A DNA stretch of 64,000 bases, from positions 1,016,583 through 1,080,582 of the forward strand of contig NZ_NSBU01000007.1 in NCBI RefSeq assembly GCF_002285415.1. The letters are read 5' to 3'. Of this stretch, positions 1 through 10,198 are shown in pieces (the first letter of the stretch is position 1; every line of letters starts with the position of its first letter). The translations under genes and the position numbers were made by a program. This DNA comes from Actibacterium pelagium (GTDB lineage: Bacteria > Pseudomonadota > Alphaproteobacteria > Rhodobacterales > Rhodobacteraceae). The notes under the pieces are model-generated. The model saw only the letters and a program-made list of their open reading frames with translations. It made no database searches and was not told where the DNA came from.

Positions 1-432
1 ATTGAATTGCGCATCCGTGTCGCCTTGCTCAGCAGCTTTGCGATACCATTTGACCGCTTCCGCATAATCCTGTGTGACACCGTCGCCATAATGATACGTC
101 ACACCCAGATTGAATTGCGCATCCGTGTCGCCTTGCTCAGCAGCTTTGCGATACCATTTGACCGCTTCCACAGAATCCTGTGTGACACCGTCGCCATTAT
201 CATACGTCACACCCAGATTGAATTGCGCTGATGCGTGTCCTTGCTCAGCAGCTTTGCGATACCATTTGACCGCTTCCACATAATCCTGTGTGACGCCGTA
301 TCCGTTGTAATACATCACACCCAGACTGTATTGCGCTGATGCGTGTCCTTGCTCTGCCAACGGACGCCATTCCGTCAGTGCATTCTCATAATCACCGCGC
401 TTAGCCGCTGCCAATCCCTTGTCAAAATCCTG
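1..432. repeat. 108-bp tandem DNA repeats inside the Sel1 gene
   Basis: Copies begin at 1, 109, 217 and 325, an exact 108-bp period (36 codons). The first two copies are almost base-identical; the third and fourth differ more. Identity at the nucleotide level, not only in protein, points to recent duplication or gene conversion. The array runs off the left edge, so copy number is unknown. Confidence 0.9.
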
Positions 433-501
433 AGCAGACAATCCGCCCGCGCTTGCGATTGCTAAGCCCAACACGAATGAAATCGTTCTAAATGCCTTCA
501 C
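1..501 (-). CDS. Sel1-repeat (SLR/TPR-like) exported protein, 3' part outside window
   Basis: Reads from GTG at 501 without stop to the window edge (167 codons). Residues 1 to about 23 form a signal peptide (basic start, hydrophobic core, ends near LSA), so the protein is probably periplasmic. The rest is made of 36-residue Sel1 repeats with the core EAVKWYRKAAEQG and LGVTY; four are visible. Sel1 proteins are helical scaffolds for protein-protein contacts; the partner is unknown. GTG 501 is chosen because GGGAGGA sits just upstream; an in-frame ATG at 537 lies within 3 bases of a predicted -10 box, probably upstream of the transcript start. The 3' end is not seen. Confidence 0.85.
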   Translation of the reverse strand, partial: MKAFRTISFVLGLAIASAGGLSAQDFDKGLAAAKRGDYENALTEWRPLAEQGHASAQYSLGVMYYNGYGVTQDYVEAVKWYRKAAEQGHASAQFNLGVTYDNGDGVTQDSVEAVKWYRKAAEQGDTDAQFNLGVTYHYGDGVTQDYAEAVKWYRKAAEQGDTDAQFN

Positions 502-539
502 TTGATAATCCTCCCGTTCACGAACGGTGATTACCATCG

Positions 540-568
540 CGATAATGCGCTGCCCTGACCTATGTCAA
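540..568 (-). promoter_or_regulatory. Predicted sigma70-type promoter of the Sel1 gene
   Basis: On the minus strand TTGACA (568-563) is a perfect -35 box, followed by 17 bases and a weak -10 TTATCG (545-540). Transcription would start near 533, between the candidate ATG at 537 and the GTG start at 501. Inferred from spacing only. Confidence 0.4.
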
Positions 569-578
569 AATCGCCACT

Positions 579-720
579 TCAAGCTTTGAGGCGATAAACA
601 GACTGCCGACTGATACCCATTTCACGCGCTGAGATGTTCATTCCGTCATTCAAAAGCTGCTTGGAGCGTTTTGTATCAATCGTCGCTCTACGACCGAGAT
701 ACGTGCCCGTGATCCTCCCC
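579..720 (-). pseudogene. Resolvase/invertase C-terminal remnant
   Basis: The last ~38 residues of a minus-strand open frame (GRRATID, then KQLLNDGMNISAREMGISRQSVYRL before the stop at 579, read in two pieces) match the helix-turn-helix tail of Tn3-type serine recombinases. Upstream the frame no longer looks like a recombinase and there is no catalytic domain or serine, so this is a decayed fragment, a trace of past mobile DNA. From 721 to 1035 (about 315 bases) I see no intact gene, only possible out-of-frame remains of the same element and the upstream region of the next gene. Confidence 0.55.
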
Positions 721-1035
721 CACTGAAGTGCTCCGCCGCTATCTTGAGAAAGCGGACACGCTTCGCCAGCAATCTGTCCCAATCTGGTGGCGGGTCCGGT
801 TTGCCCTGCTCTACCCCGTTTGAACATGTCAGACATGTGGCTTGGTTGGGTGCGTTTCCATCTGCCAACCGTGAACACTAAGATTGGGACGGTATTCGAA
901 AATTGAAAATGCGGTCTTTGGAACTTTAAGGGCATGTGTATCTAGTTCAGCCGCAACTGATACCTTGGCTTGCGCTCGGCAGTATCAGTGCCCATAGTTT
1001 TTTGTATAAGGACAAAATTTCAGAAAGGTACGCAG

Positions 1036-1419
1036 GTGAAGAGCATTATTGGAGGGGTAATAGTTGGCATTACTTTAAGTGCTCCTGTATTTGGCTTCGA
1101 AGCCAACGACCGTTTAGCTGCTGTAATGGAGCTTGATAACAAGGAATTTACCGAGGTTCAGGGACATCTCAAAAGAAGTTGGATGTGGGATGAAAGCGAC
1201 CCGAGTTTTGTCGTGACTGTTGGGTTAGTGACATACGATGTTGAGCTTGACGATGGACGAGGCACAACGAAAAGAGCCATGCAGTGCCCTCAGCAGGAAA
1301 TTTTTGGGAATCCTAACGAAGGCTGTTCTATTTCGTTTGATGGGATTTATCACACGGAAATATCGAACAATATTGTGGAAGTCGATCTAACCATTTGGAA
1401 CGTGGAATTTATCGACTAG
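1036..1419 (+). CDS. Small exported protein of unknown function
   Basis: A 127-residue product read from GTG 1036, which has AGAAAGG seven bases upstream; the open frame extends back to 970 but that start lacks a ribosome site. Residues 1-23 look like a signal peptide (VKSIIGGVIVGITLSAPVFG). The mature part is acidic, with two cysteines (in MQCPQ and EGCSI) that could form one periplasmic disulfide. No family recognised. Base composition is AT-richer than the core genes of the window, and it lies in the accessory segment next to tRNA-Arg, so it was probably acquired by transfer. Confidence 0.55.
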   Translation: MKSIIGGVIVGITLSAPVFGFEANDRLAAVMELDNKEFTEVQGHLKRSWMWDESDPSFVVTVGLVTYDVELDDGRGTTKRAMQCPQQEIFGNPNEGCSISFDGIYHTEISNNIVEVDLTIWNVEFID

Positions 1420-1912
1420 CGTTCCTTCCCAAACTGTTGATTTCGCAACTGAGCGAACACGGCGCTGCAGACCGTCGCGAGAAAAAACCGAACCGCATTG
1501 TCCAAGTGAAGTTTCGCGACGAGAAGGTTAAAATCTAGAATATCGCTTATGTGAAAAAAATAGCGATGCGATCCGGGTGCGCAAAGAAGGTTGAATCACC
1601 GAACCACTTTTCTTTGGTTGCTCGCCTGTTGTGCGAACGCTGACAAGGAAGCTCGCTCTTCAGACTATTTTCGCTCGTTAGAAAATGGGAAGGTAAACGT
1701 ACCCCTCCATTGTTCTATGAATAGGAGGGGGTGGCCCATTTTGGTGAAAGTTGGCCCGTGGAACCGCCTGCCCCAGATTCTTTACGCATCCACAATTCAA
1801 ATAATTCAACGGATGGCTAAGGCCCCGAGCGCTTGCAGGGGGTATTTTAGGGGGGACAGCAGGGAGTTAAATGTCAATTACTCTTAAATTACAACAGCTT
1901 AAATAAGAGAAA
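1420..1912. other. Gene-poor stretch between accessory gene and tRNA-Arg
   Basis: About 490 bases with no convincing gene. An open plus frame at 1434-1538 ends in a basic tail (RIVQVKFRDEKVKI) and may be the end of a broken gene, family not recognised. A 98-codon frame at 1591-1887 has no ribosome site or family features. Runs of G (near 1725-1733 and 1838-1857) are seen. No copy of the tRNA 3' end that could be an attachment site was found here. Confidence 0.5.
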
Positions 1913-1989
<77 letters not shown>

Positions 1990-2036
1990 CTGAGGCCGGG
2001 ATATAGGGCATGCAACCATGCCCCGCAACCGGCAAA

Positions 2037-3257
2037 TCAGTCGAAGAGATCGTGGCAGAGTTCCAGCGCTTCCACAAGCTTATCAACCTCTTGGGTGGTG
2101 TTATACAAACCGAACGAGGCGCGGCAGGTCGCACTGACACCCAGGTGATCCATCAGAGGACCGGCGCAGTGGTGTCCCGCACGCACGGCAACGCCCTTTT
2201 TATCCAACACTGTCGAGATGTCATGGGCATGGGCCGCACCTTGCAGCGTGAATGAAAAAATCCCGCCCTTGGTCGCCGAATGGCCCTGCACGTTCAACCA
2301 GTTCAAACCGTCCAGCTTTTGTCGAGCATAGGCAGTCAGCGCTTTCTCATGCGCTGCGACATTCTCCATGCCCAACTCCATCAGGTACTCAAGCGCCACA
2401 CCCATTCCGATTTGCTGGACGATGCCGGGGGTGCCGGCCTCAAACTTCATGGGCGGGTCGGCATAGGTGATCTCGTCCTTGTGGACCTCGCGGATCATGT
2501 CGCCACCGCCAAAGAAAGGAATCATCTCGTCCATGCGTTCCTTGCGGATGTGGATCGCGCCGGAACCCGAGGGGCCGTAAAGTTTGTGACCAGTGATGGC
2601 ATAGAAATCAGCGCCGATATCTTCGACATCCACGGGCATGTGCACCGAGCCTTGCGAGCCGTCAACCAGCACGGCAACACCCTTGTCATGAGCGGCCTGC
2701 GTGATCGTCTTCACGTCAACGACCGTCCCCAAAACATTCGACATTTGGGTGATCGCGACCAGTTTGGTTTTGGGACCGATCGCATCAATCACCTTCTGTG
2801 GATCAAGATCGCCATTCGCGTCGACATCGACCCATTTCAGAACCACACCCTGTCGTTCGCGAAGGAAGTGCCAAGGCACGATGTTGGCGTGGTGCTCCAT
2901 CACGCTAAGAATGATCTCGTCCCCAGCCTGCAGGTTCGGCATGGCCCAGCTATAGGCGACCAGGTTGATGCCTTGCGTGGTGCCCGTGGTGAAGACGATC
3001 TCATCTTCATCCTTAGCACCAAGGAAGCGCGCAACGATGCCACGGACGCCTTCGTACTTCTCGGTCGCCAGGTTAGAAAGGTAATGCAAGCCCCTGTGAA
3101 CATTCGAATATTCTTCGGCATACGCTTTGGTAACCGCGTCAATTACGACCTGCGGCTTTTGTGCGGATGCTCCGTTGTCCAGATACACAAGCGGCTTGCC
3201 ATTCACCTCACGCGACAGGATCGGGAAATCGGCGCGGACCTTCTCTAGGTCATACAT
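2037..3257 (-). CDS. sufS: SufS cysteine desulfurase
   Basis: 406-residue PLP enzyme (class V aminotransferase fold) that removes sulfur from cysteine for iron-sulfur cluster assembly by SufBCD in the cytosol. Lys225 in [11 protein letters not shown] binds PLP; Cys364 in [10 protein letters not shown] is the persulfide-forming cysteine of group II (SufS/CsdA) desulfurases; EHHAN at 121-125 stacks on the cofactor. Length is normal. Last gene of the suf operon; its start overlaps the preceding YIP1 gene by 8 bases. A second desulfurase of the NifS/IscS group heads the same operon. No SufE, SufT or SufA gene follows; tRNA-Arg does. Confidence 0.96.
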   Translation of the reverse strand: MYDLEKVRADFPILSREVNGKPLVYLDNGASAQKPQVVIDAVTKAYAEEYSNVHRGLHYLSNLATEKYEGVRGIVARFLGAKDEDEIVFTTGTTQGINLVAYSWAMPNLQAGDEIILSVMEHHANIVPWHFLRERQGVVLKWVDVDANGDLDPQKVIDAIGPKTKLVAITQMSNVLGTVVDVKTITQAAHDKGVAVLVDGSQGSVHMPVDVEDIGADFYAITGHKLYGPSGSGAIHIRKERMDEMIPFFGGGDMIREVHKDEITYADPPMKFEAGTPGIVQQIGMGVALEYLMELGMENVAAHEKALTAYARQKLDGLNWLNVQGHSATKGGIFSFTLQGAAHAHDISTVLDKKGVAVRAGHHCAGPLMDHLGVSATCRASFGLYNTTQEVDKLVEALELCHDLFD

Positions 3258-3852
3258 TTGGAGCCTCCATCACGGGAAGTAATCCCAGTTGAGAGATCAG
3301 TGAGATCAACACAAAAGTTGTCAGGACAAACGACAGAACCGTTACGACGATCGCCTGACCAATGCCGTCGAACTTGTGCAGCTCGGCGACAAAATTCAGC
3401 AGCAGCCAAATGAACAAGGCGATCGAAACCAGACCCAGCAAAGCCGCAAGAATGGCCATAACCGGGACCAGCAACAGTTGCACGACCTGCAGAGCGATCA
3501 GGATGGCCTGCATCCATGCAAACAGACGCAACCCGCCGTCCATATCACCCTGCCCGCCCATCAGGCGCCCGATGCTTACAATGGCCATGATCAACGCCAG
3601 CGTTATGCCACCCAAAAGGCCAACAGCCTGAAATGGGGACATCTGCAAGAATGCCAGAACTTGTTCGGGCGGAACGGGAAACAAAATCTGCCCAATGCCG
3701 GTCAGGACAACCGACAGCAAGATCATCGCGACAAAGGCGCCCCAGGCCTGTCCGCGCGTTGCGGGCAATTCCAAAACCTTACGGGCCGCGACTCGCGGTG
3801 TTTGGACGGACTCAAGCGCCAAGCTCCAAAGGTTTTGGAGGATCGTAGTCAT
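3250..3852 (-). CDS. YIP1-family membrane protein (second of pair)
   Basis: 200 residues with about five hydrophobic segments (for example the stretches around residues 35-60, 80-100, 110-135, 135-155 and 170-195), an inner-membrane protein of the YIP1 domain type. Function in bacteria is unknown. It begins four bases inside the preceding YIP1-like gene (ATGA overlap) and overlaps sufS by 8 bases, so it is translationally coupled within the suf operon. The context suggests expression under iron or redox stress; a direct role in cluster assembly is not shown by the sequence. Confidence 0.75.
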   Translation of the reverse strand: MTTILQNLWSLALESVQTPRVAARKVLELPATRGQAWGAFVAMILLSVVLTGIGQILFPVPPEQVLAFLQMSPFQAVGLLGGITLALIMAIVSIGRLMGGQGDMDGGLRLFAWMQAILIALQVVQLLLVPVMAILAALLGLVSIALFIWLLLNFVAELHKFDGIGQAIVVTVLSFVLTTFVLISLISQLGLLPVMEAPNV

Positions 3853-4367
3853 GACTTGGGGCTACCTTCAGCTGTTTTCACTCGGGTCATGCCCTCTGCT
3901 TCCAGCAAGGACAAGAGCCAGATCACCCCAAAGCCAATCAACAGGATCGCACCAACCGCCTGTTCGGCCGGGCCTTCACCGATGAATCCGCGCACCATTC
4001 CATAGAACAGCCACAACGGCGTTGATGCCAGCAAGGACCAGAACAGCGCCAGACGCGCGCCGAACCAACTGCCTTTGCCACCAAAGATCATCAACACGAT
4101 GTGAGAAACTGCCGCGACGCCATACAGAAGCAGCGGCGCAACCAGCAGCCATGCCATGGCGGCGTATTGCAGACTGGCCTCTAGCGGCACGGTGTCGTCC
4201 AAGTGCGCCTGACGCGCGATCACCGGAAGCTGCGAGATAAAGATCAGCGCGCAGGCACCCATGGCATAAGCCAAGGCACGGTCTTCACGCTGACCTCCCG
4301 CAAGCTGTCGAGCGATCACCCGGCGCGGATTGCGCCAGGTGGCCACGATATCCTGAGTTACGCTCAT
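3849..4367 (-). CDS. YIP1-family membrane protein (first of pair)
   Basis: 172 residues with about four membrane segments (roughly 33-50, 68-95, 103-122, 135-155) after a short cytoplasmic N-terminus; YIP1-like. It overlaps the start of the next YIP1 gene by 4 bases and the end of sufD by 4 bases. Two unequal YIP1 proteins in tandem could be partners of a hetero-complex or an old duplication; similarity between them by eye is low. Function unknown. Confidence 0.7.
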   Translation of the reverse strand: MSVTQDIVATWRNPRRVIARQLAGGQREDRALAYAMGACALIFISQLPVIARQAHLDDTVPLEASLQYAAMAWLLVAPLLLYGVAAVSHIVLMIFGGKGSWFGARLALFWSLLASTPLWLFYGMVRGFIGEGPAEQAVGAILLIGFGVIWLLSLLEAEGMTRVKTAEGSPKS

Positions 4368-5650
4368 GCGCGGTGGCGCACCAGCCAGCCAGCCATCCGG
4401 TCAAGGATTTCCTCGGCCAGTGCTTCATCCGCGATTTCGTCCAGCGCTTCAGCAAGGAAGGCCAGCGTCAGCATGTCGGTCGCGTCATCTTTCGGGACAC
4501 CACGCGAGCGAAGATAGAATAGACCCTCTTCGTCAATCGCACCCGAGGTAGAGCCGTGAGAACAGGCCACGTCGTCGGCATAGATTTCCAGCTCTGGCTT
4601 GGCCAGGAACTGGCTGTCATCGTCCAGAAGCAACGACTGGCTAATCTGATAACCGTCGGTCTTCTGCGCGCCTTCCTTCACAAGGATCTTGCCTTGGAAG
4701 ACACCGGTCGCACCGTTACGCAGCACCTTTTTGAAAACCTGACGGCTTTCGCAACGCTCGGCGTCGTGGGTGATGAAAACGGTGTCATCGTGATGGAAAT
4801 CACCGTCGCCAACACATGCACCGGCGATATGGGCCGATGCATCGTCACCGGTCAGTTCGATCACTGCTTCGTTGCGAGTCATCACACCGTTTGCGGTCAG
4901 GGTGAAGGACTTGAACAGGCTTTCTTCGCCTAGACGAGCGAAGATATGGGTCACGGCCTGACGCTCATGATCGCGACCTTGGGCCCGCACATGGTGGAAC
5001 GCAGCGCGGTCTGCGACTTCGACCTCTAGCACCTTGTTGAACCGCGCGGCGGCGGGGCCGTTCTCCAGAAGGGTCAGTTCGCCCCCCTCTTCCACCTTCA
5101 CGACGTGATGCAAGATCGCGTCGGATTGGGTGTTGGCATGAACGTAAGACAGCGCGACAGGCTTCGAGACCTTGCCTGTGACGCGGATCAGAACACCGTC
5201 TGTCGCAAAGGCCGTGTTCAGCGCCGCAAGCGGGCGTTCCACGGGGGTCTGACCATTCGCTTCAAGAACGCCATAAACGTCCTTGGCCCAATGGATGTCA
5301 GCGGCCTGAGCCTCTGCCAAACGGGAAATTTCGATACCTTCAAGCGACAGGTCGTCCGAGGCATCGGCGTCAAACACACCATCCACAAAAATGATCCGCA
5401 GCCGATCAACTGTCCCGAATACCGGCGACTCGTCGGTTTCAAACAGCGAAGCGGCCTGCGGCTCGACAGACGTCAAGCGCGCCGGGTTGGTGTATTTCCA
5501 ATACTCATCCCGCGCACCGGGCAGGCCCATCTGACGGACACGCGCCAACGCATCGGCCCGCACCTTGGCGGACCAGCCTGTGGCCGTAACTTCGCCAAGC
5601 GCAGCAAGGCGCGCATCGGTGGCGTCTTGTTTCACTTGCGGCAGGGCCAT
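4364..5650 (-). CDS. sufD: SufD, Fe-S cluster scaffold subunit
   Basis: 428 residues of the SufB/SufD family. SufD pairs with SufB and the ATPase SufC in the SufBC2D scaffold complex that builds iron-sulfur clusters in the cytosol. The C-terminal half carries the right-handed beta-helix core typical of the family, with the conserved segment ACSHGSTSGAID near residue 366 and YLRSRGVPK just after. SufD is more divergent than SufB, as usual. Start ATG 5650 overlaps the sufC stop by one base (TAATG type), indicating tight coupling. Confidence 0.95.
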   Translation of the reverse strand: MALPQVKQDATDARLAALGEVTATGWSAKVRADALARVRQMGLPGARDEYWKYTNPARLTSVEPQAASLFETDESPVFGTVDRLRIIFVDGVFDADASDDLSLEGIEISRLAEAQAADIHWAKDVYGVLEANGQTPVERPLAALNTAFATDGVLIRVTGKVSKPVALSYVHANTQSDAILHHVVKVEEGGELTLLENGPAAARFNKVLEVEVADRAAFHHVRAQGRDHERQAVTHIFARLGEESLFKSFTLTANGVMTRNEAVIELTGDDASAHIAGACVGDGDFHHDDTVFITHDAERCESRQVFKKVLRNGATGVFQGKILVKEGAQKTDGYQISQSLLLDDDSQFLAKPELEIYADDVACSHGSTSGAIDEEGLFYLRSRGVPKDDATDMLTLAFLAEALDEIADEALAEEILDRMAGWLVRHRA

Positions 5651-6405
5651 TATGCGACCTCCGCCAGAATGTCGGCGTAACCGTTGTTTTCAACTTCCAG
5701 CGCCAGCTCGGGGCCGCCGGTCTTCACGATACGGCCGTCAGCCATGATATGAACGACATCCGGTTTGATGTGATCCAGCAGGCGCTGGTAGTGTGTGATG
5801 ACAAGGAAGGCACGGCCTTCGTCGCGCAGGGCATTCACGCCTTCGGCAACCAGTTTCATCGCGTCGACGTCCAGACCCGAGTCCGTTTCGTCTAGGATGC
5901 ACATCTTCGGTTCCAGCATCGCCATCTGCAGAATTTCGTTTCGCTTTTTCTCGCCACCCGAGAAGCCAACGTTCACAGGGCGCTTCAGCATGTCTGCGTC
6001 GATCTTAAGGTCCTTAGCTTTGGCGCGAACGACTTTCAGAAAGTCGGCTGCCGACAGCTCTTCTTCACCACGTGCCTTACGCTGCGCGTTCACCGCGGTG
6101 CGCAGGAAGGTCATATTGCCAACGCCGGGGATCTCCACCGGATATTGGAACGCGAGGAACAGGCCCGCTGCAGCACGCTCTTCCGGTTCCAGATCCAGCA
6201 GGTCTTCACCTTCCAGTGCTGCTTCGCCATCAGTTACTTCATAGCCGTCGCGACCAGACAGGACGTAGGACAAGGTCGACTTGCCCGAACCATTGGGCCC
6301 CATGATCGCATGGACCTTGCCAGCCTCGACGGTCAGGTCGACACCCTTGAGGATCTGCTTGTCCTCTTCTTCAAGTTTGACGTGTAGGTTTTTGATTTCC
6401 AGCAT
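5650..6405 (-). CDS. sufC: SufC, ABC-type ATPase of Fe-S assembly
   Basis: 251-residue soluble ABC ATPase that powers the SufBCD scaffold. Walker A is GPNGSGKST at residues 36-44, Q-loop around FQYPVEIPG (87-95), signature FSGGEKKRNEI from about 148, and Walker B LDETDSGLD at 171-179, with the DETDSGLD form characteristic of SufC. H-loop at VITHYQRLL. Length normal. Lies between the YbjQ-like gene (6 bases upstream) and sufD (1-base overlap). Confidence 0.97.
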   Translation of the reverse strand: MLEIKNLHVKLEEEDKQILKGVDLTVEAGKVHAIMGPNGSGKSTLSYVLSGRDGYEVTDGEAALEGEDLLDLEPEERAAAGLFLAFQYPVEIPGVGNMTFLRTAVNAQRKARGEEELSAADFLKVVRAKAKDLKIDADMLKRPVNVGFSGGEKKRNEILQMAMLEPKMCILDETDSGLDVDAMKLVAEGVNALRDEGRAFLVITHYQRLLDHIKPDVVHIMADGRIVKTGGPELALEVENNGYADILAEVA

Positions 6406-6410
6406 TTTTC

Positions 6411-6728
6411 TCAGTCCTTACTTACGGTGACGGCGGTGCCAGAAGCCGACACCATCAGCATGTTGTTGATCACTTCATAGTCGAGGTCGACCCCAACCAC
6501 AGCATTTGCGCCGACGGCTGCGGCGCGATCTTTCAATTCCCGCAAGGCGACGTCGCGCGCCTTGCCCAATTCCTGTTCATAGGCCGCTGATCGGCCCCCG
6601 ACGATGTCGGTAATGGCTGCAAAAACGTCACGAAAAACATTCGCGCCCAAGATAGCTTCGCCTACGGCGATGCCCTTGTAGTCAACAATCTTGTGCCCCT
6701 CGATCGAGGGCGTTGTTGTCACGATCAT
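6411..6728 (-). CDS. YbjQ/UPF0145 family protein
   Basis: 105 residues matching the YbjQ (UPF0145) family: starts with [13 protein letters not shown], then DYKGIAVGE and the [15 protein letters not shown] core. These small proteins form ring-like pentamers and have been called heavy-metal-binding domains, but no function is firmly known. No cysteine is present. It sits 6 bases before sufC and 4 after the small membrane protein, inside the suf operon, which hints at a metal- or stress-linked role. Confidence 0.85.
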   Translation of the reverse strand: MIVTTTPSIEGHKIVDYKGIAVGEAILGANVFRDVFAAITDIVGGRSAAYEQELGKARDVALRELKDRAAAVGANAVVGVDLDYEVINNMLMVSASGTAVTVSKD

Positions 6729-6732
6729 CTTT

Positions 6733-6935
6733 TCACCCCCAAAGCGCTTTCATCAGCATCATCAACGCCATGGCCCCTAGTCCCAGTACCAAGGCGGTCA
6801 CCAGGACAGAGTTTCCAATCAGCCCCTCGTCAGTTCCGACACGTTTCCGACGCACGCTAAGACCAATCAGCATGCCGACGAACACGCCGACACCAACGCC
6901 AGCCGAGTCGATTGCCAAGGCGATGATGGTCGACA

Positions 6936-6936
<1 letters not shown>
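6733..6936 (-). CDS. Small two-helix membrane protein of unknown function
   Basis: 67 residues with two hydrophobic helices (about 5-24 and 43-62) joined by a basic loop ([11 protein letters not shown]). No family recognised. The start overlaps the sufB stop by one base and it is followed by the YbjQ gene after 4 bases, so it is a bona fide operon member. The occurrence of a small membrane protein between sufB and sufC, plus two YIP1 proteins later, gives this suf operon an unexplained membrane component. Confidence 0.65.
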
Positions 6937-8468
<1,532 letters not shown>

Positions 8469-8486
8469 CGCTGTTTCCTTCCTGCC

Positions 8487-8501
8487 GGGGGCGCCGCCCC
8501 C
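8487..8501 (-). promoter_or_regulatory. GC-rich intercistronic hairpin before sufB
   Basis: GGGGGC and GCCCCC (6 bp, loop of 3) in the gap between the NifS/IscS-type gene and sufB. There is no U-run after it, so it is not a terminator; it may protect the sufB mRNA end or tune relative expression. Inferred from base pairing only. Confidence 0.35.
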
Positions 8502-8510
8502 CCGTGTTCC

Positions 8511-9584
8511 TTATGCTGCGCGCGCCTGGTGCCGAGACCAAGCCTTTAGCCACGCTTCGGCAAAACGCAGCACGTCATCTTCTGTTGTTGTGGGGCCAAG
8601 CGAGACCCTCACAGCCGACCTTGCCTGGTCAGCGTCATATCCCATCGCACGCAAAACGCGGCTTTCCTTGACCTTGCCGCTGGAACAAGCCGACCCCGCC
8701 GAAATGGCAAAACCAGCAAGATCCATCTGCATCACCTGCGTCTCGCCCTTCCAACCGGGCGTGATAAAGCAAGAGGTATTAGGAATCCTACGTGCATCTT
8801 TTCCGACAAAAATAGTTTTATTTGCCTCAGCCGCAAGCGTGTTTTCTAGAATGTTTCTAAGTTTTTCGACTTGGTCCGGAATACCGACCTCAAGATCGCG
8901 CTGAGCTGCCTCAGCTGCGGCCCCGAAGCCCGCGATTCCAATGATGTTTTCCGTGCCAGAGCGGCGCCCCATCTCTTGTCCGCCACCGACGGCCAAAGAG
9001 GTGATATCCAGCCCCTGCTTAACGATCAGAGCGCCAACTCCCTTGGGTCCGCCGAATTTGTGGGCAGAAACAATAGCCAGATCAGCGCCGCTCCATGAGA
9101 AGGCAAAAGGGATTTTGCCGACGGCTTGAACCGCATCCAACAGCAGATAGTTCGCCTTGCGCGCGCCATAGGGCAAAAGCCCCTCTGCATCGCGCGCGGG
9201 CGGCTCGGTGATCACGCCGGTTTCGCTATTGGCCAGCCCCATGGCCAGCGTGTGGCCACCGGCCCCATCTTCGTTGCTCAGATCAAAATGAGACCACAGA
9301 CAATCATGCGCGGTGTCTTGCACCATGACATCGCAGCCTGCAGGGCGGTTTTCCAAAACCCTCGCGGCCTCGGTCGCGCCGCTGGTGAACACCACCTCTG
9401 AAACGTTGCACCCGACAGCCGCCGCGACCTGTGCGCGGGCCTTCTCGACCAGCGACTTCGCGGCACGCCCCTCAGCATGGACCGAAGACGGGTTGCCCAC
9501 CACATCCATCGCCGCCAGCATCGCTGCGCGCGCCTCTGGCCGCAGTGGGGCCGTGGCGTTCCAGTCAAGATAGGTTCGGTTCAT
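8511..9584 (-). CDS. Cysteine desulfurase, NifS/IscS group
   Basis: 357 residues from ATG 9584. This start is favoured over the upstream ATG at 9626 because it gives a 4-base ATGA overlap with iscR and begins directly at the fold (MNRTYLDWNATAPLRPEA). PLP lysine is Lys176 in SAHKFGGP; the catalytic cysteine is Cys300 in GSACSSGKV, on the long flexible loop typical of group I (NifS/IscS) enzymes, unlike SufS at the other end of the operon. It would supply sulfur for cluster assembly. Two desulfurases of different groups in one suf operon is a known arrangement in Rhodobacterales. Confidence 0.9.
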   Translation of the reverse strand: MNRTYLDWNATAPLRPEARAAMLAAMDVVGNPSSVHAEGRAAKSLVEKARAQVAAAVGCNVSEVVFTSGATEAARVLENRPAGCDVMVQDTAHDCLWSHFDLSNEDGAGGHTLAMGLANSETGVITEPPARDAEGLLPYGARKANYLLLDAVQAVGKIPFAFSWSGADLAIVSAHKFGGPKGVGALIVKQGLDITSLAVGGGQEMGRRSGTENIIGIAGFGAAAEAAQRDLEVGIPDQVEKLRNILENTLAAEANKTIFVGKDARRIPNTSCFITPGWKGETQVMQMDLAGFAISAGSACSSGKVKESRVLRAMGYDADQARSAVRVSLGPTTTEDDVLRFAEAWLKAWSRHQARAA

Positions 9585-10042
9585 CCCTCGTCCACCACTT
9601 GGAACAGGGTCGGAACCGCAGGACACGGCGCCAGATCATTCCTCACCACATCCGACAGGCGCGTCTGGTGAAGGAAGACATACACATGGGCGCTAAGCCC
9701 TTCCCACAACCGGTTGGTCATCGACTGCGCACGCGAGCCCGACACGCCGCCCGAGGCCCCTGCCCCGGTGTGCAGCGCACTGACAGTTTCATCCACGGCG
9801 CCCAGCACATCGGCCACCCGAATGTCCGACGGTGACTGGGCAAGACGGTAACCACCGCCCGGCCCACGGACCGATTCCACCAGTCCGGCGCGGCGCAGTT
9901 TCACGAAAAGCTGCTCGAGATAGGGCAGTGAGATGTCCTGCCGCTTCGAGATTTCGGCCAGCGTTGTCAGCCCATCGGCTGGCTGAAGGGCCAAATCGGC
10001 CAGCGCAACCATCGCATAACGGCCTTTCGTGCTGAGTTTCAT
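9581..10042 (-). CDS. iscR: IscR, Rrf2-family regulator of the suf operon
   Basis: 153 residues from ATG 10042 (GGGGG upstream); the open frame extends further but MKLSTKGRYAMVALADLAL is the classic Rrf2 start. Winged helix-turn-helix at residues 1-65 with the conserved RGPGGGYRLA wing. The E. coli-type three-cysteine cluster motif is absent: the only cysteine is Cys140. A Rhodobacter sphaeroides IscR with a single cysteine has been described as an unusual iron-sulfur-binding repressor; this protein appears to be of that type (family knowledge). It heads the suf operon and overlaps the desulfurase gene by 4 bases. Confidence 0.92.
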   Translation of the reverse strand: MKLSTKGRYAMVALADLALQPADGLTTLAEISKRQDISLPYLEQLFVKLRRAGLVESVRGPGGGYRLAQSPSDIRVADVLGAVDETVSALHTGAGASGGVSGSRAQSMTNRLWEGLSAHVYVFLHQTRLSDVVRNDLAPCPAVPTLFQVVDEG

Positions 10043-10124
10043 GGGCCTACCCCCTGCAAACGGTTGACGTGAGGCGGCAGGGCAATTACCTCCCTTTGCA
10101 CCCCTTTTCGGTATCGTCCGAAAA

Positions 10125-10162
10125 TTTAGAATTGTTCTAGAATGCCTGAGCAAACTCGTCAA
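10125..10162 (-). promoter_or_regulatory. iscR/suf promoter overlapped by a 17-bp inverted repeat (Iron-Rhodo-box-like)
   Basis: Minus-strand -35 TTGACG (10162-10157), 17-base spacer, -10 TAGAAC (10139-10134). The inverted repeat TTTAGAA-N3-TTCTAGA (10125-10141, one mismatch) covers the -10 box. The position fits repression by IscR binding, and the repeat resembles the predicted Iron-Rhodo-box of Rhodobacterales, as I recall it; the assignment is inference. Confidence 0.6.
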
Positions 10163-10198
10163 GTTTAAGCACAGGCCACCTAAGCGGAAGAGTAGCGC

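Noticed and set aside
1-432. CRISPR-like array
   Set aside because: The period is 108 bp with no unique spacers and the repeats are codons of a Sel1 protein.
1591-1887. 98-codon plus frame next to tRNA-Arg
   Set aside because: No ribosome site, no signal peptide or domain, and composition unlike a gene.
2280-3248. 322-codon open frame opposite sufS
   Set aside because: Shadow of sufS; the sufS frame has all catalytic residues.
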